A stretch of DNA of 64,000 nucleotides from Ciona intestinalis (lineage: Eukaryota > Chordata > Ascidiacea > Phlebobranchia > Cionidae): the NCBI RefSeq assembly GCF_000224145.3, contig NW_004190397.2:43033-107032 (forward strand). The letters run 5' to 3'. Positions 10,701-23,200 of the stretch are shown here, one piece after another. The notes beneath the pieces were generated by a model. The model ran no database searches, was not told the DNA's origin, and saw only the letters and a program-made list of their open reading frames with translations. The translations under genes and the position numbers were made by a program. Numbering within the stretch: position 1 is the stretch's first letter; each line of letters starts with the position of its first letter.

Positions 10701-13253
10701 GAATTTGTTTTCATTTTTTTAGGTATATCTGATAATTTGGACAACCAATTAATAACCACTGGGTTGAAGCAATTACTTTTGCAAGTTGAAATATATTGTG
10801 ACTGGTACTGCCTGTGAAAACCGTAACTAAAAAACAGTAAACTTACTTGGATTGTCTGGATTGCAGAAGATAAGCAGACTGTTCTCCTTGATTGTGTTTT
10901 CACTGTACACCTAATATAAAAGAAAAAAAAGGGTCCATATTGCTAGCTATTTAAGTTACATACATGATGGAGGGAAAAGGTGTATGGAACAGAAACACCT
11001 GAGTTATAAGGACTGTATTTGCCTGAAATTTAAGTTGTATTCAATCGTTCATTAATAATTTTCTTTATTGTTTTGTGACCATTGTGTGACCTTGGGCAAG
11101 ACACTTAACGGTAATTGCTCCAACCGAGTGGTCACTAATGGGTTGTCCAAATTATCAGTTATAAATAAAAATTGAGAAAAAAAATAACATAAAACCACAA
11201 AGTAACATCAATTATAACAGGTAAGCTGGCATGAGGTGTATGAACAACCGTGTTATAATGACTGTCGATTTCCGGCCACGCAAGGATAAAGTAAGTTACA
11301 TTATACAATTCTTTCATAAACTAAAAAAAAACAGAACATATTCACTTACTTTTTCTATCATGGCTGGCGTGAGTTTCCAGTGTTTTTCATAACTTGTAGG
11401 GATAACAAAAACTTTGTGGTTAGATAATACTGCTTGGGGTTTATAGGTAGTCCATGTAGGGGAGAGGAGTAAGACATCTAAAATACAAAAAGAAATATTA
11501 TAGCAACCACAAATAGTTGTGTCACTGCTACGTTACCCAATTACTCACAAAGTTATACATGTGATAACTGGTAAGCGGGCCGGAGGTGTATGAACCAGTA
11601 CACCTGTGTTATAAAGACTATCATTGTCCCATGGGAGGATAAACAAACTACATTCATTTATTTAGGTTCTTACCCCCACCAATAACTGACATCAATAAAA
11701 AGATAAGTTCTTTTGATCCTGGGCCCACAACACAGTTCTCTAAAGTAAACTGATGTAGACCATCTTGCTTAGCATGGAAATCAATGATTGCTTTTCTAAG
11801 TTCTAGTATGCCTGAACAATAACAGAATTTAAAATGGAATAAAAGACAGAGAAACAAGAATAAATTGGTTTAAAGAATAGTGCTGTTGCAACTAAAATGT
11901 ACACAGATTACGAAAAATGTTGTAAAACATATTTTTGCAAACAAATACATATTTTAGTATGAATTTGGTTTTCTGTAAACAGATTTTTTCTAACAATTCT
12001 AATGTTTAGAGCTGAGTTGGCCACCAAAAAAACATTTTTAAACACCACTAAAATAATTAGTTTTATAAACCAAACAGTATGTGACCATGATTTAATGCAT
12101 AAAAGCAAATATAACACCTTTCACAGGGAAATATTCAGCCCGTCCAGCATTTTCTTTGAGGACTTGTTCTGCATGTGGTGGGACAGGGAATGGAGACTGA
12201 CCAAAACCAAGATGAAAGATTTTCTGGCCTTTTTCTTTTAAATCGCTAAAAATTTTAAAATAGTAAAATTTATTAATACACTTGAACCAAACTAAATAAA
12301 ACTAGTTTTTAAAACTTCAAAAAACTCTTATTAAAAAAAAGGAAAATCATTTATAAAAAAATGTTTTAAGGGTAAAGGGAAAAGGCTAATTATATTATTA
12401 AAATAATAATGTTAGGGCAAGCCATCATGAACTTATTATGTACATTTGCTCTGCAATTATTGGCTCTTTATGTTTTAACAGTATGCCACAGGGCGTTGAC
12501 CTAATCTTTATTTGTCTTTATAAAGTTTACAGCCAAAAACAAATTTGCTTTTGTACTTGTGGTTACATTACGTACTAGCTGTCATTTGCTTTGCGGTACA
12601 TTGAATGTGAATGTAACTTGCTTTATCTCCTCGTGGCCGTAAAACGACAGTGGTTATAACACAAGTGTTCTGTTTCATATATCTCGTGCCAGGTTACGAG
12701 TTACCATGTATGTTACTTTGTGGGTCATTATTTTTTGGGGGGATTTTTATGTATGGCTGAAAATTTGTACAACCCGCATTTGCGACCACTCGGTTAAAGC
12801 AATTGCCTAAGGACATATACGGTGCTAGTGAAGAATCCTCTTCCCACCTTATTTGCTAACCCCTATAACCACTAATCCCCTAACCACCAACCTCTAACAC
12901 TTTCCACCAGCCTATTATGCTATGTACCGGAGGGTTCTTCACTAGTGCTGTTTGGTTAAGCGAATTAAAAGAAATTAAATTACAGTGGTGCGTATATAGC
13001 CTATACAAGTCTTTAACCGTACCATTATCTATATTTCTATAATAATAAGCATCACTTACTTTATTCGTTCATTGAATTGCAAATTGGATGCAAACTGATA
13101 ACTGTGTAACGAGTTTTTGAGATATTGCTGTCCAGTTACGTTCCCTTTTGCCTGATACATTCTACACGTGCGACAAACAATTTGTTGGATTTTAAATGGA
13201 CTTTCCCGCCTAATAAAAATCATAAACAATATATTTGATAAAACAACCGCCAA
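4733..13253 (-). CDS. Class I/II PLP-dependent aminotransferase
   Basis: Exons, right to left: 13060-13253, 12118-12245, 11674-11811, 11350-11477, 10847-10910, 9351-9390 or its duplicate 10226-10265, 8587-8677, 8058-8157, 7665-7744, 7039-7121, 6271-6424, 5405-5480, 4733-4872. Every junction keeps phase and gives 471 residues. Fold I landmarks appear in order: HLGFGQSPFP near the N-terminus; VVGPGSKELIF; the FCNPDNPTGSSYTKDEL turn; VLSDEIYG with the cofactor-pyridine Asp; and SCGISKWASCGGWRLGY, whose Lys (about residue 275) should form the PLP Schiff base. GYYIFPDF follows in the small domain. The amino-donor substrate cannot be deduced. The start at 13253 is the first in-frame ATG; one at the MYQAKG codon is also possible. 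The next gene is divergent, about 1 kb away. Confidence 0.88.
4958..5304 (-). mobile_element. tRNA-derived SINE, near full length
   Basis: Read on the minus strand, the element has a tRNA-like head (GTGGCAAAGTGATTGGTGCACC, with a B-box-like GTTCAAGGCTC), a body with GTGTCCTTGGGCAAGACGC and CAGTGGTCACTAATGG, a right part containing CTCGTAAGC-type and GTTATAACGACTGTCG-type words, and a CATTC-repeat tail. No other copy here looks intact enough to call functional. It lies in an aminotransferase intron. Confidence 0.8.
5642..6225. mobile_element. Three adjacent MITE copies
   Basis: A GGTAAG-subfamily copy (5642-5831), an inverted GGAAG-subfamily copy (5897-6112, from TAGTCGGGTGGGGGAATATG to CCTACCCTACTA) and a partial copy (6113-6225) lie in a row in an aminotransferase intron. 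This suggests one insertion into or beside another. Confidence 0.7.
6397..6635. repeat. Tandem duplication over an exon's 3' splice site
   Basis: Two copies of about 115 bp, at about 6397-6510 and 6525-6635, share TGGACTTTAACACCACA, GAAGATAGTTTTCTT and AAATTTACATTTT. The inner copy carries the acceptor and first codons (KLSSCGVKV) of aminotransferase exon 6271-6424. The outer copy repeats the acceptor and the start of the exon as a decoy. Confidence 0.8.
6676..6964 (-). mobile_element. SINE copy
   Basis: The head complement reads AAGTGGTAATTGGTTAGCGCGCCTGC, and the CTTGCCCAAGGACACACA block and right part are present. The ATTC tail is nearly absent. It makes a chance reading frame on the plus strand that is not a gene. 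Confidence 0.75.
7470..7595 (-). mobile_element. SINE 3' fragment
   Basis: Only the tail and right part are present (AACTTACTTTATCCTCGC, GTGTTCTGTTTCATACACC). It is cut off just past TTACGAGTTA. Confidence 0.65.
7757..8034 (-). mobile_element. SINE copy, diverged
   Basis: A tail-derived ATAAATAAATATAACTTG is followed by the right part, body and tRNA-like head (CACCATGACGCTGGGTAGC on the minus strand). The CTTGGGCAAGACAC block is deleted. Confidence 0.65.
8187..8558. mobile_element. Two SINE fragments in opposite orientation
   Basis: A minus-oriented right part and body (8187-8395) is followed by a plus-oriented 3' half (8408-8558, from ACTTATGGGTTGTCTAAATT to TATAACGACTG). The pair forms a head-to-head arrangement in an aminotransferase intron. 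Confidence 0.6.
9112..9606. repeat. Direct repeat copy 1, left of assembly gap
   Basis: About 495 bp nearly identical to 9984-10481; most differences sit at its left end (TCTGATTATG against CCTACTATTTATG). It contains one copy of the 40-nt aminotransferase exon (9351-9390) and stops exactly at the N run. Confidence 0.92.
9607..9656. other. Assembly gap (50 N)
   Basis: A run of 50 N, a nominal scaffold gap of unknown true size. A single N lies near 9859. Confidence 0.99.
9868..9964 (-). mobile_element. Possible hAT-like DNA transposon terminus
   Basis: The minus strand reads AGGGATGCACATTACAGAAT and continues with short palindromic words (ATTCTAGGATATCCTAGAAT, GATTCGAAATTCTAGATTCG). AGGGATGCAC followed by repeated ATTCG-type words resembles the ends of many non-autonomous hAT elements. 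The other end would lie in or beyond the gap. The assignment is tentative. Confidence 0.35.
9984..10481. repeat. Direct repeat copy 2, right of assembly gap
   Basis: Partner of 9112-9606, carrying the second copy of the exon (10226-10265). About 330 bp of unique, transposon-like sequence and the gap separate the copies. Confidence 0.92.
10567..10790 (-). mobile_element. SINE copy, head missing
   Basis: A GAAT-repeat tail complement followed by AACTTACTTTATCCCGTG and the right part. The body fades at ACTGGGTTGAAGCAATTAC. Confidence 0.65.
11090..11310 (+). mobile_element. SINE copy, head missing
   Basis: Plus orientation: CTTGGGCAAGACACTTAACG, GTGGTCACTAATGGGTTG, then GTAAGCTGGCATGAGGTGTA and AGGATAAAGTAAGTTACATT. 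A smaller 3' fragment of the same family lies at about 11546-11655. Confidence 0.7.
12608..12830 (-). mobile_element. SINE copy, head missing
   Basis: The right part (AACTTGCTTTATCTCCTCG, GTGTTCTGTTTCATATATC) and part of the body (CACTCGGTTAAAGCAATTGC) are recognisable. It lies in the first intron of the aminotransferase gene. Confidence 0.65.
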
Positions 13254-14290
13254 AAAACCTTGTAAAAGCGGACTGATGAATTATAACAGCGTGTTATCCG
13301 AACACTGCTTTTTTACGTAAATTCAATACGTGATCTGGTACTCACAATGGGATATGACGAAGCTGAACGACTCAAAACCAAAAAGAGATTATTCAAGCTA
13401 TGGTTTTAACTGTAAGCGTGTTTTAACAACTGTTGTCATTTCCTGTCTTTTTGTTGTTTAAAATATTTCGAAATCTTCGGTACTGTAACCAAAGAGACAA
13501 AAAATATTCTTATAAGCTACCATTTGCTGCTGTACAACAACAATCCAAATTGAATATATATGTACAGTAATAAAACGTATACAAGATGATTCTACGGCTA
13601 GTTCTAAACAATGCAATAAATGAAAGGCGGTATCATAAATGACAAGTGTATCCGGTATACAGTGTTATTGAGGAGCGGTACCAGTAGGCTATATCGAAAT
13701 TGAAAACAATCGTTTAAGTGCTTAAGTGCTATCCACAAAAATTAAACCAATTTAGGGGGCATATCAGTCTTTGTGAAGTATATGCAACAATCACAATATT
13801 TTAACTATTGTTTCTCAAGTACAAAACTACCACATGCAACAATGTGCATAATATGTTCCCAAACAACATATGCGCAGTAGAGTAGGGTGGGGAAGATAGG
13901 ACGCCTTTTCATTCTATTTTCTCGCTCAATTTCGCAGTAAACAAAGAACATTCAAAACGTTATAAAACCGCATCCTTACTACTCCCCTAGACCGCCGTTA
14001 ATTGCTTTAAACACGATCAGGATATTTGGATATTATGTGGTAATGGTGTGCCATCTTTCCCCACATATATATTATAAATTGATTGCGGCAACATGTTATG
14101 TAATTACATTTATTTACATTTTTCTTTATCTCCATCTGCGTATGACCAACGATTTCAAGTTAATGCGCCTGCAGTCGGCATGTAAATCTAACACAGCTGT
14201 TTTTGACACTTCTGTCTTTATAACATTGCATCAAATATCTCGCGACACAATTTGGGTTTCGGTATTGTTTATGAACACTTGACTGCTAAA
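13254..14290. promoter_or_regulatory. Divergent promoter region, aminotransferase / guanylyl cyclase
   Basis: About 1 kb separates the divergent start codons, so regulatory elements of both genes probably lie here. A nearly full MITE occupies 13878-14072 (TAGGGTGGGGAAGATAGGAC to CATCTTTCCCCACATATA). No core promoter motif can be assigned with confidence. Confidence 0.4.
13403..13515. repeat. Interspersed block shared with 4308-4425
   Basis: TTTTAACTGTAAGC, TTTTAACAACTGTTGT, GTTTAAAATATTTC and CAAAGAGAC occur in the same order and spacing as in the 4.3-kb block; a weaker partial match starts near 34988. It probably belongs to a third short interspersed family. Confidence 0.5.
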
Positions 14291-17200
14291 ATGTACGGGC
14301 TTATACTAGACAGCATGGCTGACTGCATAAAGAAAATGTACGGAGATAAAATATGGCACAGAATTGTCGGTTCTAATGATATTTCGAATACGTTTACCAC
14401 GCACAAGGTAATATTTTATTCTGCATTTGCAAGCTACTGTATTGAGGCAATACTTTGATCACGCCATGAAATCGCGACTTGTCGCATCATCGTGGTATAT
14501 ATATTTACTTTGGTGGTGGCCTGCTAGAAGACGTGCGCTAAACCGTGACTCCGAATAACGAAGAAAACTAATACTGCAATTTTATTACATAAAAATTTGG
14601 TTACGATTTTAAAACCAACATTTAGTTATTTTGCAATATACCTTATCATAACTTATATTTTAAGAACTGCAATACTGTTTTTACCTGCCCGCTCTGTAAT
14701 GTGACAAAATTTGCCGCTTAAAGCTGTATATTGCTCGTGCTAAATGACTGACGTTGGGGCAAACGTATACTATGGCGTGGTTTAGGTTGCAACTAGGACC
14801 TTTCATGTTCGTGTTTATAATCAATCAACAACGCCCTTTTAAAGTCACGGTTCTATAATTCTGTGAACATTATTACTACTCAATGGGACGATAAAAGAGA
14901 ATGAACATTTCTCATTTTACCCCACGTTACTATATTACGCAGGTATACGATGAACAACTAATACCTATGATCGCTAACTCAACAGAAGAGTTGACAGGCG
15001 TGCCAGTGAATCTGATAATGGAAGAAGCGGGAAAGCACTTTATTGTGTACATAGACAACATTAGGTATTTGGTGTACTTAACTTTTTACGCATAAAATAT
15101 AAACGCTAAACCATCAATGCACGACTAAAGCTTAAATACATTATCATTCACGTATTAGTATGGTATTCTGGCCTTTGTCATTGGCCGTTTTACCAATAGA
15201 AAAATTTTACACATATTTGTGCCACAAGTTTCGTTGTAATGTAGATAAAAAGTCGTTATATTAATTTATATAACTAAAAATTTGGTTTTGAGTGAAAATA
15301 AACTATTTTTAAATACGTTTTATGTAGAGTCTAATACAAAGTATTACTATATATATACAATAGAGTGGAGGAAGACGGGACACCTTTAGCACATAATATC
15401 CAAATATCCTGATTCTGTTTCAAACAATTAACAACGGTCTATGGGGTCGTGTGGATACGGTTTTATAAATCTTTGAATGTTCTTTGTGTATACTACCAAA
15501 TAGGTCAAGAAAATAAAATGCAAATGTGTCCCATCTTCTCCCATCCTACAATATATCTATATATGTTTTTTCATTCAAATTAAAAATGCTATTAATTTAA
15601 GACTGCTCTGATTAACTTATGACAAAAAATGTAACAATAACGCGTTTTTTACAAACTATTACCATATATGTTGCAGAAACGATAGGATAATCAAGGTCCT
15701 TGGACGAACGTTTCGAGATTTTCTTAATGGACTAGATTGCATGCATGAGTTTTACCGTTTTAGTTTTGCCGACATTCAACCACCAAGGTAAAACTTACAT
15801 CGTAAATTATTTAGCTTTATAAGAATGCTGTTATTGTGGAGTAAGATCATCTCACTCTTAAATAGGATACAGTTATCACTTAAATACCATGTTTCATTAT
15901 CATGCTTTGGAAAATTAAAGGCGCCTTTTTAGAAGCGCGCGGTTACGATTACGTAACTGTTAAATTATTCCTTGACTATTACGAAATTGGACGTGAAATG
16001 CGAATGAAAACAAAACCCATCTAACCCCATTGTAATATACAACTTCAGAGAACTGTTTAAAATATTACTGATCAATCTAACCTGAATTGAAATCTTGCGA
16101 CTATTTATTATACTGAACTTATAGTACACAACACATTCTTACAAAAATACAGCTGTTTACTACTGAACTAATTTTACAAAACATTAGCTTGTCTAATACA
16201 AAACCAATACGTTTGCTTGCTGACGGTCGCAGACAAAACAACCAATAACCACAAGGCCAAGAGAGAACTAAACACTGCGCCCACGAAAAAGCGCTCCAAC
16301 GAAAGAAATTCCTGCGGCAAAAAGCGTAAACAGTCATGGTTACTTTACACTTGCCGCCCACGAAGCACGATGCTAAACTAACTCATTGGGCCAATATATA
16401 GTAAAGTGGAAGAAGATGGAACACGTTTTTATTATTCTATTTTCTCGTCCCGTGTGGCAGTAAACAAAGAAAAATCAATGAATGTTAAATGTTTAAAAAA
16501 CTATGTAATAGTACGGGTAAGATGGGACGAGTTTTCATTTTAGAAGCGCATTGGTAATTAATCAAAACACGACCGGGAAAGATTGTTTTAGGTGCTAATG
16601 GTATCCCACTAACAGTACTATATAAAACTTATGTTTTCTTGTAGTTTACGTATATACCCTATTTTTAGTTTCCATATTTCGAAAGAAGATGTAAACGGCC
16701 TTGAATTACACTATCGAAGTCGACGGACCTTCACCGGTTTTATGTATTACGTCAAAGGCCTCATCCGTGCGATAGCTGACAAATTCTACTCGGTAGATGT
16801 CGCTATACACATAACACAACATGGATTTACTGGCGACGTAATGTTAGCTGTATACAGGTAAAGTTATAATATATATCTTTATATAGTAGGATGGGAAGAC
16901 TGAACATCTTTAGAACATAATATCCAAATATCCCGGTTGTGTTTTAAACCATAACAACAGTTTAATGGGAGTCGTGAAGAGAGTATAGTTTTATAATTCT
17001 TTGTTTACTACTAAATGGGACGAAAAAATAGAGTTAAAAGTGTCCTATCTCCCTCTACCCTTCTCTATAAAACACATTTTTTAGTAAACCAAGAACATTC
17101 AAAGAATTATAAAACCGTATCCCAACGACTTCCATAGACCGTTGTTAATTGTTTAAAACACGATCACGGTATTTGGATACTTTACATGCTAAAGGTGTTT

Positions 17201-20200
17201 CGTCTCCCTCACCCTACTTTGTATTATTTACTCATATTTAACTTTATGTTTTAGGTTGGACTACCCAAACGACCTCCACATAGTGTTTCAAAACTTGGTG
17301 ACAGAGAAAAGGCAATTTCGCCTCAACAAAAAACTGATCTTTCCTTCAAAATTGTTTTTTGAACAATTCCCCTTCCACGTTGTATTTGATGAAAGGTAAT
17401 TTTTACAACACATGTTGAATAAATGTAACCTATTTATTCTCGCATAACGGGACAACGATATCGTTATAACACGGGTGTTTTGTTTCATACACCTCATGCC
17501 CGCTTACAAGTCACCACGTATGTAACTTATATATCGTTATCAGTTTTTCCACATCAAGGCCATAAGTCGTATGAGATACTTTTATAGTTTCAATGGAGAT
17601 TTATATTTATTATTCTTAGGTTACAGATCTTGACTACTGGGCACGGACTAAACATAATATGTAATGGATTAAATGGAAAGAGATTGAATGAAACGTTTTT
17701 TATGACAAGGCCGCTTGGTTATGACCTAACATGGGATAATGTAAGTCATTCGAACATTAAATAGATTGCTGATAAAGCAGTCGTCAGTTTATGTTAAAAT
17801 ATAACGTATAGTATGGGGTATGATGTTGCCAGCGCTTGATTTCAGTCAAAACGGCAATTCGAAAACTCATTAAATAGTTTATGTTTACCTAGCTGCGAGA
17901 CACTTGAAACCCAGAGATTGCATTACCTTTATGTATTTATTTATTTCAATTAGTTTATACTTTTAAAAGATGTGGTTTTAAAATACTGAATTGTGTTTAA
18001 CTTTACAATGTTCAAACACACAGGTGCTTATACATCGGAACAACGTTTTTGAGCTTACGTCTGTCAAGTCAACGGCAAGAATTAACAAAAGTAAAGTATC
18101 TAAACCATATTTCATATTATGTAAACTTTCCAAAACAATTTCATTTATTAATTTATGAACTTACACCTATAAGTTGCACTGACTAACGTGTACGTTTTGC
18201 GACAAGCATTTCGTTAGTCCCAAAGATATAGCAGTTCAAGCCTCGACGCTGTTACTATTGTAGACGTATGTGTCGTATGGCAACACACTTCAATTGCATC
18301 AACCTGGTTTGTTTTGGGTTGTTTAAATAGCAAATCACACATAAAAATATTCACATAGTTACATACGTGGTAACTCGTAAGCAGGCACGAGGTGCATAAA
18401 CAGAACACCTGTGTTATAATAACTGTCTTTGCCCGCCATGCGAGGATAAACAAGGTACATTCATTCACCCACAAATAAGTTTCATTCATCAAAAAATAAG
18501 CTACATTCATTCAATCATTAAGTTCTAAATAACTATAACGTTGTGAACACTTTAGATACCAGTCAAAGATTCGATAGATCCCTAACTCATTTTATTAAAC
18601 TACGAGGCCAAATGTTGTACGTAGAAGAATGGGACTTCGTCATCTTTTTGGCAACGTTTGTGTAAGAGCACTTTTTGTACAGTTGTTTTTGTAATATAGC
18701 AGATTTTTTTTCCTTTTTTGTTGTTCCATTTGATAGTAAACAAAGAATATTTACAGAACAGTTATACTCCCGACTCTTAAAATAGTTTTGTTAATTGTTA
18801 AAAACATGTAGAATATTATATGTGCTAACGGTTTTCATGTTACCAAAGTATGAGCAAACTTTATCAGTTTTCATTGTTATCTATCTCTGCCTTAAAGTAT
18901 TATATTAATTATCATATTCGTTGTCCATATATGCCACAGTGAATTTGTCCTTTATTCAGAATGGATGATTTGGACAAGATGTACGAAATGGGTGTTTATG
19001 TCAATGACCTAACTTTCCACGACTTGAGTAGAGACATGGTCCTACATGGCTTGCAACAGACAACTGAGTACAAGCTCGCTTTAGATTTAGAACAGGTGAG
19101 TATATGTCGTCAATATTAACACTGTGTGTGATACTGCCTTGCACGGGTTGTTTCGTTTTTGTAAGTTTGTTGTTAAGGTATACACTAAGCAATAAATGAA
19201 TGAATGAATGAATGAATAAATGAATAAATGAATAAATGAATAAATGAATAAATGAATGAATGAATGAATGAATGAATGAATGAATGAATGAATGAATGAA
19301 TGAATGAATGAATGAATGAATGAACGAACGAATAAGTTGATTGAATAAATGAATGAATGAATGTAACCTGCTTTATCTTCGCCTGATCGGAAAATGGCGG
19401 TCGTTACAACACGGATGCTCTGTTTTATTCATTTCGTGTTCGCGTGCGAGTTAACTTTTTATTTGGGGGAGACCGTTTCTGTATGACTAACAATTAAGAC
19501 AACCCATTAGTGACCACTGAGTTGGAGCAATTGCCGTTAAGTGTCGTGTTTAAGATATTTATATATATGGCCACAATAGTATAGCGGCGATGTAACATTC
19601 ATAATAACTTTTGTAATAGGGAAAAAACTCTCGCTTGGAAGAGATAATTCGAACACTTGAAAATGAACAACAAGTTACAGACAACTTGTTGTACAGCATG
19701 ATACCAAAGGAAATTGCAAGCAGTTTAAGAAAAGGGAACACCTCCGTTAGTCTCTGTGAGGTAAGTCACTCATTTTAATGCTAAAGACCGTATGCCTATA
19801 GAGTCCATTACGCTGAAAAAACAGATAAAAAATTGTTATTTTGTTGGTACACTAAATGTTTAAACTACCCTATTATTTATTATACCATAGCCAAACCGCC
19901 AAACTTTTTAGAATGCAAGGGAGGCAGGGATAGTTGCATTTTTTAAATTTATGCTAATGTTTACAGATTAAAACAGTATAAAACACTATTGGGTAGGCCT
20001 GCCTATCATGTCACCCCAAGTTTGGCGCCTGTGCCGTTAGCACATATTTCATATTTTCTAATGTGTTTTTAACAACTAACAACGCTCTATAAAATTCTGG
20101 ATATAGTTTTGGTTTACTACTAAAGGGGAAGTCTAAGAAAATGAAAACATAATGTTGCATATCATATTACAGAAATACGAAGACGTAACCGTTCTATTCA

Positions 20201-23200
20201 GCGACGTCGTCAATTTTGCTCACATTTGTGATCATATCGAACCTCATGAAATAATGAAAACGTTAAACAAAATGGTGAGAGCTTTTTATAGGCTTATAAA
20301 TTAATGCATGAATGTGACTTATCTCATCATCGCGTGGCGAGAACGTTAGTCGTTAGTATAACTCGGGTGTTCTGTTCATACACCTAGTGCGGCTTACAAG
20401 TTACCACGTATATATAAAATTGTAGTTTATTGTTGTTTTTTTTATGGTCAACAATCTGGACAACCTAAGTAACTATACTAGGTTGGAACAATTAGGTTAA
20501 GTGCCCTGAAAAGGACATTAAGAATGTGTAAGTTTTGAAGGTTTTGTACAGGTTGTTAAAGGATAGTTTTTAAAAACATAAGCAATGCTGCTATATCTTT
20601 TAAGACATACTATAGTAGGGTGGAGGAAGATAGGACTACTTTACATTCTATTTTCTCGTCCCATTCGGTAGAAAACAAATAACATTCAAAGAATTATAAA
20701 ACCGTATCCTCACAATTTCTTTAAGACCGTTGTTAGTATTTGAACACGATTAGGATATTTGAATATTATGTGCTAAAGGTGTCCCGTCTTCCCCACCCTA
20801 CTGTATAATCTTATTTGCAAGAAACCAAACCGTTTTCCCCAATCGAAAACGTTAGTTTTTTTCGTCAGCCGTTTACTTATCTTTTAAGCCCTTTTCTTAT
20901 AGGTAAAGGTGTTCGACATTCTGTGTAAAACATTCAACACATATAAAGTAGAAACGGTAGCTGACGGATTCATGTGCATCTCGGGGGCTCCCACGTATGA
21001 TGAAAATCATACCAAAGTAATGGCGGACATGGCCATCGAAATGCTAATAGGAATTAAGACAGTTCTTGTACCGAAATCTAGAGAGCCAATCAAAATTCGA
21101 ATTGGTAAGTTGAATGAATGAATGTAACTTATTTATCCTAGCATGGCGGCGAAAGAACAGTCGTAATTACAAGGCCGTTCTGTTCCAGACACCTCGTGCC
21201 AGCTTACGAGTTACCACAAATGTAACTTTGTGGGTGAATATTATTAGGCGCCTAATAACCACTCTGCCACTATACGGCGCCGGACTATTTTTATAAAATT
21301 ATTTTGAAAGTTATAGGCCACTTACTTGAATAATGTAATCTGACATACAGTAGGGTGGGGGAAGATAGGACACCTTTTGACTCTATTTTCTCATTCCATT
21401 TAATAATAAACAAAAAACATTCAAAGATTTATAAAATTACATCCCCACGACTCTTATAGACCATTTCTCGTCGCATTTAGTAGTAAACAAAGAACATTCA
21501 AAGAATTAAAAAACCGTATCCTCACGACTCCCATAGACCGTTGTTTTTGTTTAAAATACGATCAGGATATTTAAATATTATGTGCAAAAGGTGTCTCATC
21601 TTTCCCCACCCTTATGGATTACTTCTTGGACTTAGGGTTATATAGCAATCATTGAGTATTATGTCAGCGTAAGTTAGTAATAAAAATGTTTAAATACCAG
21701 GTCTTCATTGTGGGGGTGTGGTCGCTGGTTTAGTTGGTCACAAGATACCGAGATATTGCCTGTTTGGGGACACAGTGAACATCGCATCGAAGTTGGAAGC
21801 AGCTGGGAAGGTAAGTTACAATTAATGCTATTATTATAAATGAATGTAAAAAGGTGTGACTATTGGAACAATACCTTTAATATAGAAGGGTGATAGAAGA
21901 TGGGACACTTTTCATTTCTACTGTTTCGTCCTTTTTTGGTAGCAAACAAAGAACATTCAAAGAATTAAAAAGGCGTATCCCTACAACTCTCATGTCATAG
22001 ACCGTTGTTAATTGTTTAAAACACGATCAGGAAATGTGCTAAAGGTGTTCCCTCTTTCCCCACGGAACTATATAAAATATATCTATATTATTATGGAATG
22101 AATGTAACTAACTTATCCCCGAGTGGCGAGGCAACAACAGTTGCTATAACTTTGGTGTTTTTGTTTCAAACACCTCGTGCTTGCTTACGAGTTACAACGT
22201 ATGTAACTTATGGATTATTATTTTGCGCTGGTTTGGAGTAGGCGGTGTTTTAATATACCAGACGCCGTCGCAAAAGCGTTAAAGCGCGCCTGTCTATGAC
22301 CTAGGGGTAGCGGGTTGAAGGCTCGTGGCTGCTTCCATTGTGGGAGTATGCGTCACTTAACGGCAATTGCTCCAACCCAGTGGCCACTAATGGGTTGTCC
22401 AAATTATCAGCAACACATAAAAAATCCCAAAAAATATTCACCCAAAAAGTAACACACGTGCTGAAAACTCGTAAGCGGGCACGAGGTGTATGAACACCCA
22501 TTTTATAACGACTGTCGTTTTCCGGCCAAGCGAGGATAAAGTAAGTTACATTCATTCAACCACCTGTGTATTAGGCGGAGAGAATTCAAATCTCCCAATG
22601 CTGTAAAGACAAGTTGGTGACGTATGGAACTTACGTCATACAAGAAAAAGATGACGTAGGCATCAAGGGCAGCAGATCAATCAAAACCTATTGGCTTAAC
22701 GGTAAGGCTTTACTATTATAGTATATTGGGATAAAATGGTTCATTTTTTATATATTTTCTCGTCCCATTTGGTAGTAGACTAGGAACATTAAAAATATAT
22801 ATAACCGTATCCTCACGACTCTAAAACAGCGTTGTTGTAAACCAAAATATTTAATGTAATATTATATTTAAGCTATACTGAAGGTAATATTATTTTATAT
22901 TTGCTTTCAGGGAGACTGAGTAACCTGAACTTGAACATAAGGTATGTAGAATTGTAAGAATACTTTATAAGAGTGTGGGGTGAGATGGGAATTTTTTATT
23001 CTATTTTTCTAGTCCCGTTTGGTATAGTAAACAAAGAATATTTACAGAGTTAAGAGCCATAGCCCAACAACTCTAAAAGAGCGTTGCTAATTGTTAAAAG
23101 TATAGGGTTAGGAAAAATGCGATTTGGATGCAAAAATATCCCATCTTACCGCAACAATTTCACAGTAGTTTAATGTAATTAATATTAACTTGTACCATTT

